From NCBI GenBank assembly GCA_016714535.1, contig JADKDR010000015.1, positions 1-64,000 of the forward strand: DNA of 64,000 nt, in the 5' to 3' direction. Both the position numbers and the translations under genes were made by a program. Positions 32,212 to 40,522 of this stretch are shown here, piece by piece (the stretch's first letter is position 1; each line of letters opens with the position of its first letter). The notes beneath the pieces were generated by a model that saw only the letters and a list, made by a program, of their open reading frames with translations, had not been told where the DNA came from and searched no databases. This stretch comes from Bacteroidota bacterium (GTDB lineage Bacteria > Bacteroidota > Bacteroidia > AKYH767-A > OLB10).

Positions 32212-33216
32212 TTACTTCGCTAACCCCAAACTATCCTTACAAAATTTCCATATAAGTGATGGAGCATTAATTACGCCTTTGGTTCCAAGACCGTTAATTA
32301 AAAACACGTTCGCATAGGTTGGGTGTTGCAGTGCAAGTGTTTTTCTATCTCGCACAGTTGGTCTGATGGCGGCCTGATGGTTTACAATTTTAAATTCACC
32401 TGCAAGTATGTTTTGCAATTTGCCATATAAAGATTCCTTAATTTCTTTGGATGGCAGGTCGTCAGTATAATTCCACTGGTAGTTACTGCCAGCTTTCCAT
32501 ATCCCATTTCCTAAAGGAAGGATGTACATATCACGATTGATAATGGCATCAATCGCCAAATCTGTTTCAATGGTTAGCATTTCACCTTTGCATAATTGAA
32601 ATGGCAAGTTCGGGAAAAGCGGGTTTTGAATGGCCTGCGCACCTTCACAAAAAAATATTCTCTCAGCTTGTATATCCTTATATTCAACATGCTTCGATAT
32701 TTTCAACTGAGAAAAATCAAATCTTTCGCTAATCAATAATTTTTGCTTCGCTAATTTTAATCTGTAGTGATTGACTAATTCCGAAACATGCAGAAAGGAA
32801 CCTTTCAAGGCAGTGGCTCCATAGGGCATCTTCAACCCGGCTATTTCATTAGCCGCTAGTTCTTTTACGATAAGCGCAGCAACTTCTGGAGCACTGCTGC
32901 GTTCGTTCCAATCATTTTTACTTTTTACAGAGGAATAAATTTCAATAATTGGTTTTTGCCTAAAGAAAGCTTGTCCTAAAGTGCTCTCTAATGATGCATA
33001 CACTTCTGTTGCAGTTTTCATTTGCTCACTAAACGATGGTGCAACCACTAATCTACGGCCGGTAACAGGATGAACTATGCCGGCAGCTATGCGCGATGAG
33101 GTATTTTGTTTTTCATCATCTATGCAAAGAAAATCGATATGGTGTTGTTCGCAATACCAGGCCAGTAATGTACCCGCAAGCCCCTGCCCTATTATGAGTA
33201 CTCTTGTATTACGCAT
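32212..33216 (-). CDS. FAD-dependent oxidoreductase (DAO family)
   Basis: A 334-residue D-amino-acid-oxidase-fold enzyme. N-terminal FAD motif VLIIGQGLAGTLLAWYCEQ (about 5-23), with AAGIVHPVTGRRLV near 45 replacing the usual GAG/S.R segment as in MnmC-C-like and ThiO-like relatives, and a C-terminal VFLINGLGTKGVINAPSL that closes the FAD site. The substrate is an amine of unknown kind. The stop codon is immediately preceded by the membrane protein gene (its end at 33217), so the two and uvrB form one minus-strand unit. Confidence 0.85.
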   Translation of the reverse strand: MRNTRVLIIGQGLAGTLLAWYCEQHHIDFLCIDDEKQNTSSRIAAGIVHPVTGRRLVVAPSFSEQMKTATEVYASLESTLGQAFFRQKPIIEIYSSVKSKNDWNERSSAPEVAALIVKELAANEIAGLKMPYGATALKGSFLHVSELVNHYRLKLAKQKLLISERFDFSQLKISKHVEYKDIQAERIFFCEGAQAIQNPLFPNLPFQLCKGEMLTIETDLAIDAIINRDMYILPLGNGIWKAGSNYQWNYTDDLPSKEIKESLYGKLQNILAGEFKIVNHQAAIRPTVRDRKTLALQHPTYANVFLINGLGTKGVINAPSLIWKFCKDSLGLAK

Positions 33217-33894
33217 TTACTCTTTACCGCGTTTCTGCCTTATTTGCAGCTTGGTGCTAACCGGTTTTAATAGCAAGGTAGTGTCGCATTTTACACCAAA
33301 GGTATACACGGATAGTGACACACTATCTTCCCCACTAAGTTTATTTACGTTTAGACGGTTTATTTTTTCAGTAAAGTCTATATCACGCATAAGGGTCTTA
33401 TTAAAATAAAAAATGCGTTTGTATAATTTGTAGCGTGGTGCTATTTCTCTATTATTAAGCATGGATGTTTGCAATTCGAGGTAATAGTTATTGCCAAGTG
33501 CAAATCTGTTTTCTGAATTACTAAAGGGCTTAAAGTTTGCAATTAAACTTACAAGCGTAGAAGTGCTCAATACAAAAATTATAAAGCTACTGGCAAAAAC
33601 AGCATAAAGTAGTTTGATTATCAAATTCATTTTGCTTTTTAAAACAGCACCCGACACTGCTACTCCTGTGCTACAGAAAATAATATTTACCAATTGCTTA
33701 ATAGGCAAATCAATAAGATCATACCTGGCCAACAAATTAAATGCAACAACTAAGAGGAGCAAAACGGCATGTGCCGTAATTAGTTTGGGCAAGCGTTTTT
33801 TCCATTTCTCCGATTTCAAGATCATTAAAAAAATGGCGGCAGCTACAGAAATAATATATAAGGAAACTGCCAGAATAAATATATACCACTGCAT
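33217..33894 (-). CDS. Hypothetical membrane protein
   Basis: A 225-residue protein with four N-terminal membrane helices (about 3-25, 38-60, 67-84, 92-113), then a soluble domain (about 120-225) rich in Arg/Lys and beta-like segments, ending KLQIRQKRGKE. No family is recognised. It sits 3 bp after uvrB and directly before the FAD oxidoreductase, so it is translated from the same messenger. Confidence 0.65.
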   Translation of the reverse strand: MQWYIFILAVSLYIISVAAAIFLMILKSEKWKKRLPKLITAHAVLLLLVVAFNLLARYDLIDLPIKQLVNIIFCSTGVAVSGAVLKSKMNLIIKLLYAVFASSFIIFVLSTSTLVSLIANFKPFSNSENRFALGNNYYLELQTSMLNNREIAPRYKLYKRIFYFNKTLMRDIDFTEKINRLNVNKLSGEDSVSLSVYTFGVKCDTTLLLKPVSTKLQIRQKRGKE

Positions 33895-33897
33895 ATT

Positions 33898-34374
33898 TTA
33901 CTTTTCGGCTACTAATTTTTCAAGTTCAAACATTTCATCGCGCAGGCGTGCTGCCTCCATAAAGTCGAGCTCGCGTGCTGCCAATTCCATTTTTCTTTTT
34001 GTATTGGTAATTTGCTTTTGGAAGTCTTCCTTATTCATATATGCAATTAAAGGGTCGGCAGCAATGGTAGTTTCTGTATTCTCAACATAGCCCATATTCT
34101 TTCTGCTCTTTCCATCGGCCGTAGCAAAAACCGAAGTTTTTGATTTTTTAATTTGTTGTGGAACAATACCATTTTCGGTATTATACTTAATTTGCTTTTC
34201 GCGTCTGCGATTGGTTTCCTCTATGGTCATGCGCATGCTTTCGGTAATTTTATCGGCATACATAATTACACGTCCATTAATATTTCGTGCTGCGCGACCT
34301 GCCGTTTGCACCAGCGATCGGTTGCTGCGTAAGAATCCCTCTTTATCAGCATCTAATATAGCTACTAGTGCCAC
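33898..34374 (-). CDS. uvrB: UvrB, C-terminal part (frameshifted)
   Basis: Contains the end of the helicase core (ALVAILDADKEGFLRSNRSL, QTAGRAARNINGRVIMYAD) and the UvrB C-terminal coiled coil (MELAARELDFMEAARLRDEM) that binds UvrC. Joins 34407-35909; see that entry. The four bases after its stop lead into the membrane protein gene. Confidence 0.93.
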   Translation of the reverse strand: MALVAILDADKEGFLRSNRSLVQTAGRAARNINGRVIMYADKITESMRMTIEETNRRREKQIKYNTENGIVPQQIKKSKTSVFATADGKSRKNMGYVENTETTIAADPLIAYMNKEDFQKQITNTKRKMELAARELDFMEAARLRDEMFELEKLVAEK

Positions 34375-34406
34375 TTCGGGTAAGTCGAGTCCTTCGCGTA
34401 GCAGGT

Positions 34407-35909
34407 TTATTCTATTAATACATCAAACAGTCCGTTACGTAAGTCGCTCAAGATTTCAATACGGTCAAGTGTTTCTACATCGCTGTGTATGTAACGGCAG
34501 CGTATGTTCATTTTAGTAAGATACTTGGCCAACTCCTCTGCCATCCGCTTAGTTAATGTTGTTACTAATACGCGTTCATCATTTTTTACAACTTCTTCTA
34601 TTTCATTTAATAAATCATCCACTTCATTCATACTTGGCCTTACTTCGATAGGAGGATCGAGCAAGCCGGTAGGACGTATCAATTGCTCTACAATAATTCC
34701 ATCGCTGAGTTGCAATTCAAAATCGGCAGGAGTTGCACTTACGAATATTAACTGACCAACAATCGATTCAAATTCTTCGAACTTCAGTGGTCTGTTATCT
34801 AATGCTGATGGTAATCGAAAACCATATTCAACCAGATTTACTTTGCGCGAGCGGTCGCCACCATACATGGCCCTAATTTGAGGAACAGTAACATGGCTTT
34901 CATCTATGACCATGATAAAATCATCAGGAAAATAATCAAGCAAACAGAAAGGTCGGTTACCTGGTACACGCCCATCAAAGTAGCGCGAATAATTTTCGAT
35001 ACCACTACAATATCCCAATTCACGAATCATCTCAAGGTCATACGTAACGCGGTCTTCCAGTCGCTTGGCTTCGAGAAACCGCTGATTTTCTTTGAAAAAA
35101 TCAATTTGCTTAACCATATCTTCCTGTATATTCCAAATGGCTTGAAGCTGCCTATCCTTGTTGGTAACAAAAATGTTGGCAGGAAAGATTGCTGTAAACT
35201 CAAGTTTTTCGATGCGGCTTGCGCTAATTGGATCAATGGTTTCGATGTCTTCAATTTCATCACCAAAAAAGATTACGCGTAACGCGAAATCGGCATATGC
35301 CAAAAATATATCAACCGTATCGCCCTTTACACGAAAGGTGCCATGCTTAAATTCATTTATTGTGCGCGAGTACAAGCCACTCACTAACCGATGCAAAAAT
35401 GAATTGCGCGAAATGCGCATTCCCTTGTGCAGGCGTACAATATTATCTGCAAAATCTGCCGGGTTGCCCATTCCATAAATACACGATACGCTTGATACCA
35501 CTATTACATCGCGCCTTCCACTAAGTAATGAAGTAGTGGTGCTTAAACGCATTTTTTCTATCTCTTCGTTAATGGCAAGGTCTTTTTCTATATACGTATT
35601 CGTAGATGGTAGGTATGCTTCGGGCTGATAGTAATCGTAGTAGGACACAAAATATTCAACAGCATTATTTGGAAAAAAAGTTTTAAACTCCTGATACAAC
35701 TGTGCAGCAAGTGTTTTGTTATGGCTTAAGATGAGTGCCGGTCGGTTTGTTCCGGCTATAACATTTGCCACAGTAAAAGTTTTTCCACTACCGGTAACAC
35801 CAAGCAATACCTGCGATTTGTCTTCGCGATTAAGGCCTTCGGTAAGTTGCTTGATTGCCTGCGGCTGATCGCCAGTAGGTTTAAAGTCAGAGATTAATTC
35901 AAACTGCAT
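34407..35909 (-). CDS. uvrB: UvrB, N-terminal and core part (frameshifted)
   Basis: UvrB, the damage-verifying helicase of nucleotide-excision repair. From the ATG at 35909 (MQFELISDFKPTGDQPQAIK) it shows Walker A LLGVTGSGKTFTVAN, the beta-hairpin FVSYYDYYQPEAYLP, VVSSVSCIYGMG, and DFIMVIDESHVTVPQIRAMY. The frame breaks after FDVLI: one missing G turns GGAATAAAC into GAATAAAC and makes a premature TAA; inserting it gives GINLLREGLDLPEV, the conserved motif that leads into 33898-34374. The corrected protein is about 670 residues, the normal length. The longer frame to 35981 lacks support. Confidence 0.94.
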   Translation of the reverse strand: MQFELISDFKPTGDQPQAIKQLTEGLNREDKSQVLLGVTGSGKTFTVANVIAGTNRPALILSHNKTLAAQLYQEFKTFFPNNAVEYFVSYYDYYQPEAYLPSTNTYIEKDLAINEEIEKMRLSTTTSLLSGRRDVIVVSSVSCIYGMGNPADFADNIVRLHKGMRISRNSFLHRLVSGLYSRTINEFKHGTFRVKGDTVDIFLAYADFALRVIFFGDEIEDIETIDPISASRIEKLEFTAIFPANIFVTNKDRQLQAIWNIQEDMVKQIDFFKENQRFLEAKRLEDRVTYDLEMIRELGYCSGIENYSRYFDGRVPGNRPFCLLDYFPDDFIMVIDESHVTVPQIRAMYGGDRSRKVNLVEYGFRLPSALDNRPLKFEEFESIVGQLIFVSATPADFELQLSDGIIVEQLIRPTGLLDPPIEVRPSMNEVDDLLNEIEEVVKNDERVLVTTLTKRMAEELAKYLTKMNIRCRYIHSDVETLDRIEILSDLRNGLFDVLIE

Positions 35910-36034
35910 GTGGCAAAGATAGGAAGTAAATGATTTGATAAAATCTTCAATTCGTGCAGTTTTATTCGGCATGCTATTCAAATCATAAACAAATCATGCA
36001 TTGGTTCAATTATAACCGGGGCATAATGAGTTCT

Positions 36035-36063
36035 TTGCTATGTGTACCAAAAACATACTTTTG
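36035..36063 (+). promoter_or_regulatory. Bacteroidota promoter of the ADH/Gfo fusion
   Basis: TTG at 36035-36037, an 18-bp spacer, TACTTTTG at 36056-36063. It lies inside the long upstream frame, so translation must begin further on; the in-frame GTG at 36092 fits. Confidence 0.65.
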
Positions 36064-36091
36064 CATCGGTTCAAAAATAAATCAGAAAGAA

Positions 36092-37915
36092 GTGATACAA
36101 GCCCTTGTAAAAAAAGGAAAAGTAATTGGTGAGAAAGTACCGGCACCAGTGGTGAGTGATGGTTGCGTGTTGATAAAGGTGGTAAACAGTTGTATATCGG
36201 CCGGAACCGAATTAACCAGTGTGCAAACCAGCAAGAAATCAATTATAAAGCGTGCCCTTGAACAACCTGAAGAAGTGCGTAAGTTGATTGATTTTGTAAA
36301 AAGTAACGGCATCGAAAAAACATACCTGCGCGTAAAAGGGGTTTTAGATGCTGGTAAACCAACAGGATATAGTATTTCGGGAGTTGTGCTAGCCGTAGGT
36401 GTGGGTGTCGAAGGGTTTGAGCCGGGAGATAAAGTTGCAGCTGCCGGAGCCGGAATAGCAAATCATGCAGAGTTTGTTGATGTACCGGTTAACTTGTGTA
36501 TGAAAGTACCACAAGGCATGTACATGGCCCATGCCAGCACGGTTACTTTAGGAGGCATTGCCATGCAGGGAGTGCGTAGAGCAGACTTACGTATAGGCGA
36601 ATATTGTGTGGTAGTAGGTGCAGGAATTCTTGGTTTACTTGCCATGCAAATGTTGCGCAACAGCGGCATACGCACGCTGGTAACTGACCTTGATGAAAAG
36701 CGTTTAGCTATTGCCAAAGAACTTGGTGCTGACGAAGTAGTTAACCCTTCAAAGACCGATGTATTAAAAGCTGTAGATCAGTTTACTAATGGTTATGGAG
36801 CCGATGCGGTATTATTTACTGCGGCCACATCAAGTAGCGAACCATTGTCGCAATCATTTAAGATGTGCAGACGAAAAGGGCGTGTGGTATTGGTGGGCGT
36901 GGTTGGAATGGAAATTAATCGTGGCGATATGTATGCCAAAGAGTTGGATTTTCTGATTTCTACTTCATACGGCCCCGGCCGTTATGATGCCAGCTACGAA
37001 GAGCGCGGCATGGATTACCCTTATGCTTACGTGCGCTGGACAGAGAACCGCAACATGACAGAATACCTACGCATGGTGCACGAGGGCAAAATCAACCTGA
37101 AACCCATGATAAATGGAGTGTATCACATCGACTCGGTTGAGCAAGCATTCGACTCCTTGCAGCAAACCGAAAAACCCATTATCGTATTGCTTGATTATGG
37201 CAACGAAATAGTTTCGCCTTCAAAGGAATCGTATAGGGTTACCGTTAAAAAATATGCTGCCAATAAAAAAGTATTGAATGTGGCATTGATAGGTGCAGGC
37301 AATTTTGCAACAGGCATGCACTTACCGAATATGAAAAACCTGAGCAGTCAATACAAACTGCATGCAGTAATGAGCCGCACAGGCAGTAAAGCAAAAGCAA
37401 TAGCCGATCAGTATAGTGCTCAATATGCAACCGGAAATATAGATGATATACTTGGTGATAAGGAAGTAGACCTGGTAATGATTGCCACCCGTCACGATAG
37501 TCATGCAACGCTTGCCTTGCAAGCTTTGCAGGCCGGCAAGCATGTATTTGTAGAAAAACCTTTGGCAATACAAAGCCACGAACTTAGATTGATAGAAGAT
37601 TTTTATAAAACCCCAGGCGAAAAACCTGTTTTAATGTGTGGTTTCAATAGACGCTTTAGTAAGTATGCCTCAGAAATAAAAAAACACACTAACCTAAGGC
37701 ATAACCCCATGCTTATTCATTACCGAATGAATGCCGGATACATACCGTATGATAGCTGGATACATGGCGATGGTGGACGAATAATTGGTGAGTGCTGTCA
37801 CATTATTGACCTGATGACTTTTTTACCGGAAGTAAAATTAAGTCGATTAGCAGTGAGCAGCTTTCGCCTCAAACTGATAAATACAAAAGCGCAGACAATA
37901 AATCGATTTTATTAA
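36092..37915 (+). CDS. Zn-alcohol dehydrogenase/Gfo-Idh fusion enzyme, main part
   Basis: Bi-domain oxidoreductase of about 700 residues when joined to 37984-38205. First half: MDR/zinc-dependent ADH-like with VVVGAGILGLLAMQMLRN as NAD site (about 172-189). Second half: Gfo/Idh/MocA Rossmann motif VALIGAGNFATGMHLPN and the EKP motif HVFVEKPLAIQ. Such fusions are found in bacterial surface-polysaccharide loci, where they are thought to modify sugar nucleotides. The start is taken as GTG at 36092 because a promoter lies at 36035-36063 and the homologous region begins at VIQALVKKG. The frame breaks near 37861, where one missing C makes VSSFRLKLI instead of VSSLSPQTDK. A divergent start from uvrB. 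Confidence 0.87.
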   Translation: MIQALVKKGKVIGEKVPAPVVSDGCVLIKVVNSCISAGTELTSVQTSKKSIIKRALEQPEEVRKLIDFVKSNGIEKTYLRVKGVLDAGKPTGYSISGVVLAVGVGVEGFEPGDKVAAAGAGIANHAEFVDVPVNLCMKVPQGMYMAHASTVTLGGIAMQGVRRADLRIGEYCVVVGAGILGLLAMQMLRNSGIRTLVTDLDEKRLAIAKELGADEVVNPSKTDVLKAVDQFTNGYGADAVLFTAATSSSEPLSQSFKMCRRKGRVVLVGVVGMEINRGDMYAKELDFLISTSYGPGRYDASYEERGMDYPYAYVRWTENRNMTEYLRMVHEGKINLKPMINGVYHIDSVEQAFDSLQQTEKPIIVLLDYGNEIVSPSKESYRVTVKKYAANKKVLNVALIGAGNFATGMHLPNMKNLSSQYKLHAVMSRTGSKAKAIADQYSAQYATGNIDDILGDKEVDLVMIATRHDSHATLALQALQAGKHVFVEKPLAIQSHELRLIEDFYKTPGEKPVLMCGFNRRFSKYASEIKKHTNLRHNPMLIHYRMNAGYIPYDSWIHGDGGRIIGECCHIIDLMTFLPEVKLSRLAVSSFRLKLINTKAQTINRFY

Positions 37916-37983
37916 AATATGAAGATGGGTCGGTATGCAGTATCCAATACTTCTCTGTAGGAAATAAAGGCATTGCGAAAGAG

Positions 37984-38205
37984 TTGATGGAAATACATTT
38001 CGATGAAAAGTCAATCGTTATGGATGATTACAAATCGTTAAACGGTTATGGGCTGAAGTTAAAGGAAATGAATGATGCCATTAGCAGCAAAGGGCAACTG
38101 GAAGAACTAAAATCACTGCATTACTCCATTATGAACGCTGATATTGGGTGGCCAATTGAGTTATGGGACATGATTCAGACCACCGAAATCAGCTTTGTAA
38201 TTTAG
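37984..38205 (+). CDS. Fusion enzyme, C-terminal part (frameshifted)
   Basis: The frame that continues the Gfo/Idh domain: it is already open from about 37862 (LSPQTDKYKSADNKSILLKY) and runs through KELMEIHFDEKSIVMDDYKS to WPIELWDMIQTTEISFVI. These are the closing strands and helix of Gfo/Idh proteins of the fusion type (GGXXPIPXXEIXXTT-like ending). Not a separate gene. Confidence 0.85.
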   Translation: MMEIHFDEKSIVMDDYKSLNGYGLKLKEMNDAISSKGQLEELKSLHYSIMNADIGWPIELWDMIQTTEISFVI

Positions 38206-38244
38206 TAAGTGAAAATACCGCAGATACAAAAGGCAGAAAACAAA

Positions 38245-38270
38245 AAACCCGACCTAGGTCGGGTTTCGTT
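38245..38270. terminator. Bidirectional terminator
   Basis: A perfect 22-bp palindrome, AAACCCGACCT and its complement, with A- and T-rich flanks, between two convergent genes: the fusion enzyme (end 38205) and the lipoprotein gene (corrected end 38296). Confidence 0.85.
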
Positions 38271-38295
38271 TTCATTCTTTGGTTACGTGATCAGA

Positions 38296-38551
38296 TTAAT
38301 GACCTACCGCTTCTTTAGCAGCATCAACCGCAGCACCAGCAGTGTTAGCAGCTGAATCAACAACAGCAGTAGCAGCGTGAATCAACAGTAGCAGCAGCTG
38401 AATCAACAACAGCAGCAGCTTCGTTAACAGTTTCAGTAGCAGCAGCAGCAGTAGAATCTACAGCGTTAGCAGCGTTTTCAGCAGTGTTTCCACAAGCTAC
38501 AGCAAATGATACAACAAATGCAGCAGCGAATAATTTTACAAGATTTTTCAT
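38296..38551 (-). CDS. Ala-rich repetitive small lipoprotein (frameshifted)
   Basis: A short lipoprotein: MKNLVKLFAAAFVVSFAVAC, lipobox Cys20, then a mature part of about 65 residues made of Ala/Val/Asp/Ser repeats (NAVDSTAAAATETVNEAAAV, VDSAAATVDSA...). In the read as given, an extra base at 38377 gives a false ending RCYCCC; removing it restores AATAVVDSAANTAGAAVDAA and KEAVGH before a TAA at 38296. The repeat unit VDSAA(A/T) occurs four or more times in DNA that is locally repetitive, so an alignment or read error is likely. The protein is probably a helical outer-membrane or periplasmic lipoprotein. It diverges from the sigma factor gene. Confidence 0.75.
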
Positions 38552-38676
38552 TTTTTAAATAGTCTTTTTATTTGTTAAACTTAACCTTTATACCAAAAAG
38601 AAAAAAAGGTAACCCATAAGATTAAAAAAAATATTTTTTTTGCCAGCGGGTTACTTTTACTTAAAACGAATATTAA

Positions 38677-39255
38677 TTGATAGCATATAATACAGTGGCG
38701 GGCAGTGATGATTTGATTATGGAAAGAATCCGCGAGGGGGATTCTACTGCAATGAAATCTTTTTACAAGGAACATTATCCAATGATAATGAGACTTGTAA
38801 CTCAAAATGGCGGAAGCGAAGATGAAGCCAAGGACATTTATCAGGATGGTGTAATAGCACTGTTTGACAAGATTAATGCGCGTTCTTTGATACTAAATTG
38901 TAAGTTAAAAACGTATCTCTATAGCCTTTGTCGCAACTTGTGGTTAACACAGTTGAAAAAGAAAAGAATAAATGTAATGCAGGTTACCGAAATAGAGGAA
39001 TATACCATTCTTGAAGAGCCTGGCATAGACGAAAAAGAGAAAAACTTACATTATAGTATTATGACGCAAGTGATGACTCAAATAGGTGAACCATGTCATA
39101 GTCTTCTTCATGCATTTTATATTGAAGAAAAAAGTATGACTTACATACAAGAAGCCTTTGGATATGCTAATACAGATACCGTAAAAACGCAACGCTATAA
39201 ATGCATGAATCGATTGAAAAAACTTTTTTTCGATCTCAAGAAAACAAACGAATAA
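38677..39255 (+). CDS. ECF-like sigma-70 family RNA polymerase sigma factor
   Basis: About 192 residues from the TTG at 38677; GTG at 38695 and ATG at 38719 are other in-frame starts. Region 2 shows MERIREGDSTAMKSFYKEHY and EDEAKDIYQDGVIALFDKI; region 4 holds LLHAFYIEEKSMTYIQEAFG and the recognition-type helix TDTVKTQRYKCMNRLKK. The form is typical of group 4 (ECF) sigma factors in Bacteroidota. It is followed 24 bp later by the membrane protease, which carries an anti-sigma-like N-terminus, and is divergent from the Ala-rich lipoprotein gene. It most likely directs genes for an envelope-related stimulus. Confidence 0.85.
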   Translation: MIAYNTVAGSDDLIMERIREGDSTAMKSFYKEHYPMIMRLVTQNGGSEDEAKDIYQDGVIALFDKINARSLILNCKLKTYLYSLCRNLWLTQLKKKRINVMQVTEIEEYTILEEPGIDEKEKNLHYSIMTQVMTQIGEPCHSLLHAFYIEEKSMTYIQEAFGYANTDTVKTQRYKCMNRLKKLFFDLKKTNE

Positions 39256-39279
39256 CACAGGGGGGATAAACAGAAGAAG

Positions 39280-40470
39280 ATGAACACAGACAACAGCATT
39301 ATTGAATTGACCGAACGCTACCTTATTGGCTCTATGAGCAAAGAGGAAGTTGAGGCCTTTGAACTCAAAATTCACCAGAATACTTATTTAGCCCAAATAG
39401 TGAACGAGTATATACTAGTGCACCAATCGATGCTTGACTATGCAGCTAAAGAAAGAACTAAAATGCAAATGCAAGCCTGGCATAGTGAGTTTGCTGGTAC
39501 TAGCAGTGCAAAAATTGAAATTAGTAAGCCTGTTACTGAAGTACCTAAGACCGTTGCTGAAGCACCTAAAACTATTGAGTTTAAAACTCCGGTAGCAGCA
39601 CCTGAAAACAATAATTTATCAATTACTTTCTGGCAACGAAATAAAAAGCATTTTGCTGTAGCCGCTTCGGTTGCAGTATTTAGTATACTCAGCACCATTG
39701 GTATTTCCACATATTTAGATAGCCGTAATTCCGGCAATAGTGGCTATATAGCTTTGAAGAAGGATTTAGAAAAAATTCGCCAATCACAAAAGTCCTTAGA
39801 CAGTAAAATAAATAAGGTGAGCCAAAGTGGCGCTGAAAAAAGACCTGCTACGATTGCTAAATTTGGTGGAACAGGATTCCTCTTATCTGGTCAGGGTTAT
39901 GTTGCTACCAGTTTCCATGTTATAAAAGATGCACACAAATTACAGGTTGCTAATAACGGCTTTGGCTATGATGCCACAGTGGTGTTTAGTGATCCTGCAA
40001 CCGATTTTGCTATTTTGAAAATTCAGGATAGTACATTCGATGCGCTACCCTTTGTTCCCTATAATATCTTTAATGCTAGTGCACAGTTAGGGCAAAAAGT
40101 ATTTACTTTAGGATACCCGCGTACTGATTTAGTTTATGGAGAAGGTGTTATTAGCTCCATGTCAGGATTTAATGACGATACATTAGCTTATCAAATTTCT
40201 GTTCCGCTTAATCCCGGCAATAGCGGTGGACCTGTGTTTGATGAGCAAGGCAATGTGGTAGGATTAATAAGTGCCAAGCAAGACAATATAGAAGGTGCTG
40301 CCTTTGCCGTAAAGTCAGCCTACATTACCCAAATACTAAACAAACTGGATAATACCTGGTCGTATAACGGGTTAAGCAAAAAATATAAATATATGCTTGC
40401 TCGTCAAAATCGTGTGCAACAAATAAATACCGTAAAACCTTGTATTTTCGAAGTAAGGGTTGATAATTAA
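39280..40470 (+). CDS. Membrane HtrA-like serine protease with anti-sigma-like N-terminus
   Basis: A 396-residue protein. Residues of about 1-60 (ELTERYLIGSMSKEEVEAFE, then QIVNEYILVHQSMLDYA) match the cytoplasmic start of Bacteroidota anti-sigma factors, including the Y-L-x-G-x-(M/L)-x-x-E-E pattern; no zinc His/Cys motif is visible. A linker with VTEVPKTVAEAPKTIEFKTP precedes one TM helix (about 124-145). The rest is a trypsin-like domain: GGTGFLLSGQGYVATSFHVI with His213, DPATDFAILKI with Asp242, and LNPGNSGGPVFDEQ with Ser315. There is no PDZ domain. It is encoded 24 bp after the sigma factor and ends in a terminator. The proposed role, signal-dependent control of that sigma factor by the same protein that proteolyses in the periplasm, is inference. 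Confidence 0.83.
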   Translation: MNTDNSIIELTERYLIGSMSKEEVEAFELKIHQNTYLAQIVNEYILVHQSMLDYAAKERTKMQMQAWHSEFAGTSSAKIEISKPVTEVPKTVAEAPKTIEFKTPVAAPENNNLSITFWQRNKKHFAVAASVAVFSILSTIGISTYLDSRNSGNSGYIALKKDLEKIRQSQKSLDSKINKVSQSGAEKRPATIAKFGGTGFLLSGQGYVATSFHVIKDAHKLQVANNGFGYDATVVFSDPATDFAILKIQDSTFDALPFVPYNIFNASAQLGQKVFTLGYPRTDLVYGEGVISSMSGFNDDTLAYQISVPLNPGNSGGPVFDEQGNVVGLISAKQDNIEGAAFAVKSAYITQILNKLDNTWSYNGLSKKYKYMLARQNRVQQINTVKPCIFEVRVDN

Positions 40471-40495
40471 AAAATCAATATCAGAATAAATGATG

Positions 40496-40522
40496 GGCAT
40501 ACAATTTTTTGTATGCCTTTTT
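40496..40522. terminator. Bidirectional terminator
   Basis: GGCATACAA pairs with TTGTATGCC across a T4 loop, then a T5 run at 40518-40522; on the other strand the arms are preceded by A-runs. It follows the protease stop by 25 bp and the corrected TIGR02757 stop at 40522 directly, which supports the corrected gene end. Confidence 0.85.

Noticed and set aside
38341..38480. Triplet-repeat expansion or CRISPR-like array in the lipoprotein gene
   Set aside because: The GCAGCAGC-type DNA is explained by Ala-rich codons in a real reading frame; spacers and conserved repeats are absent.
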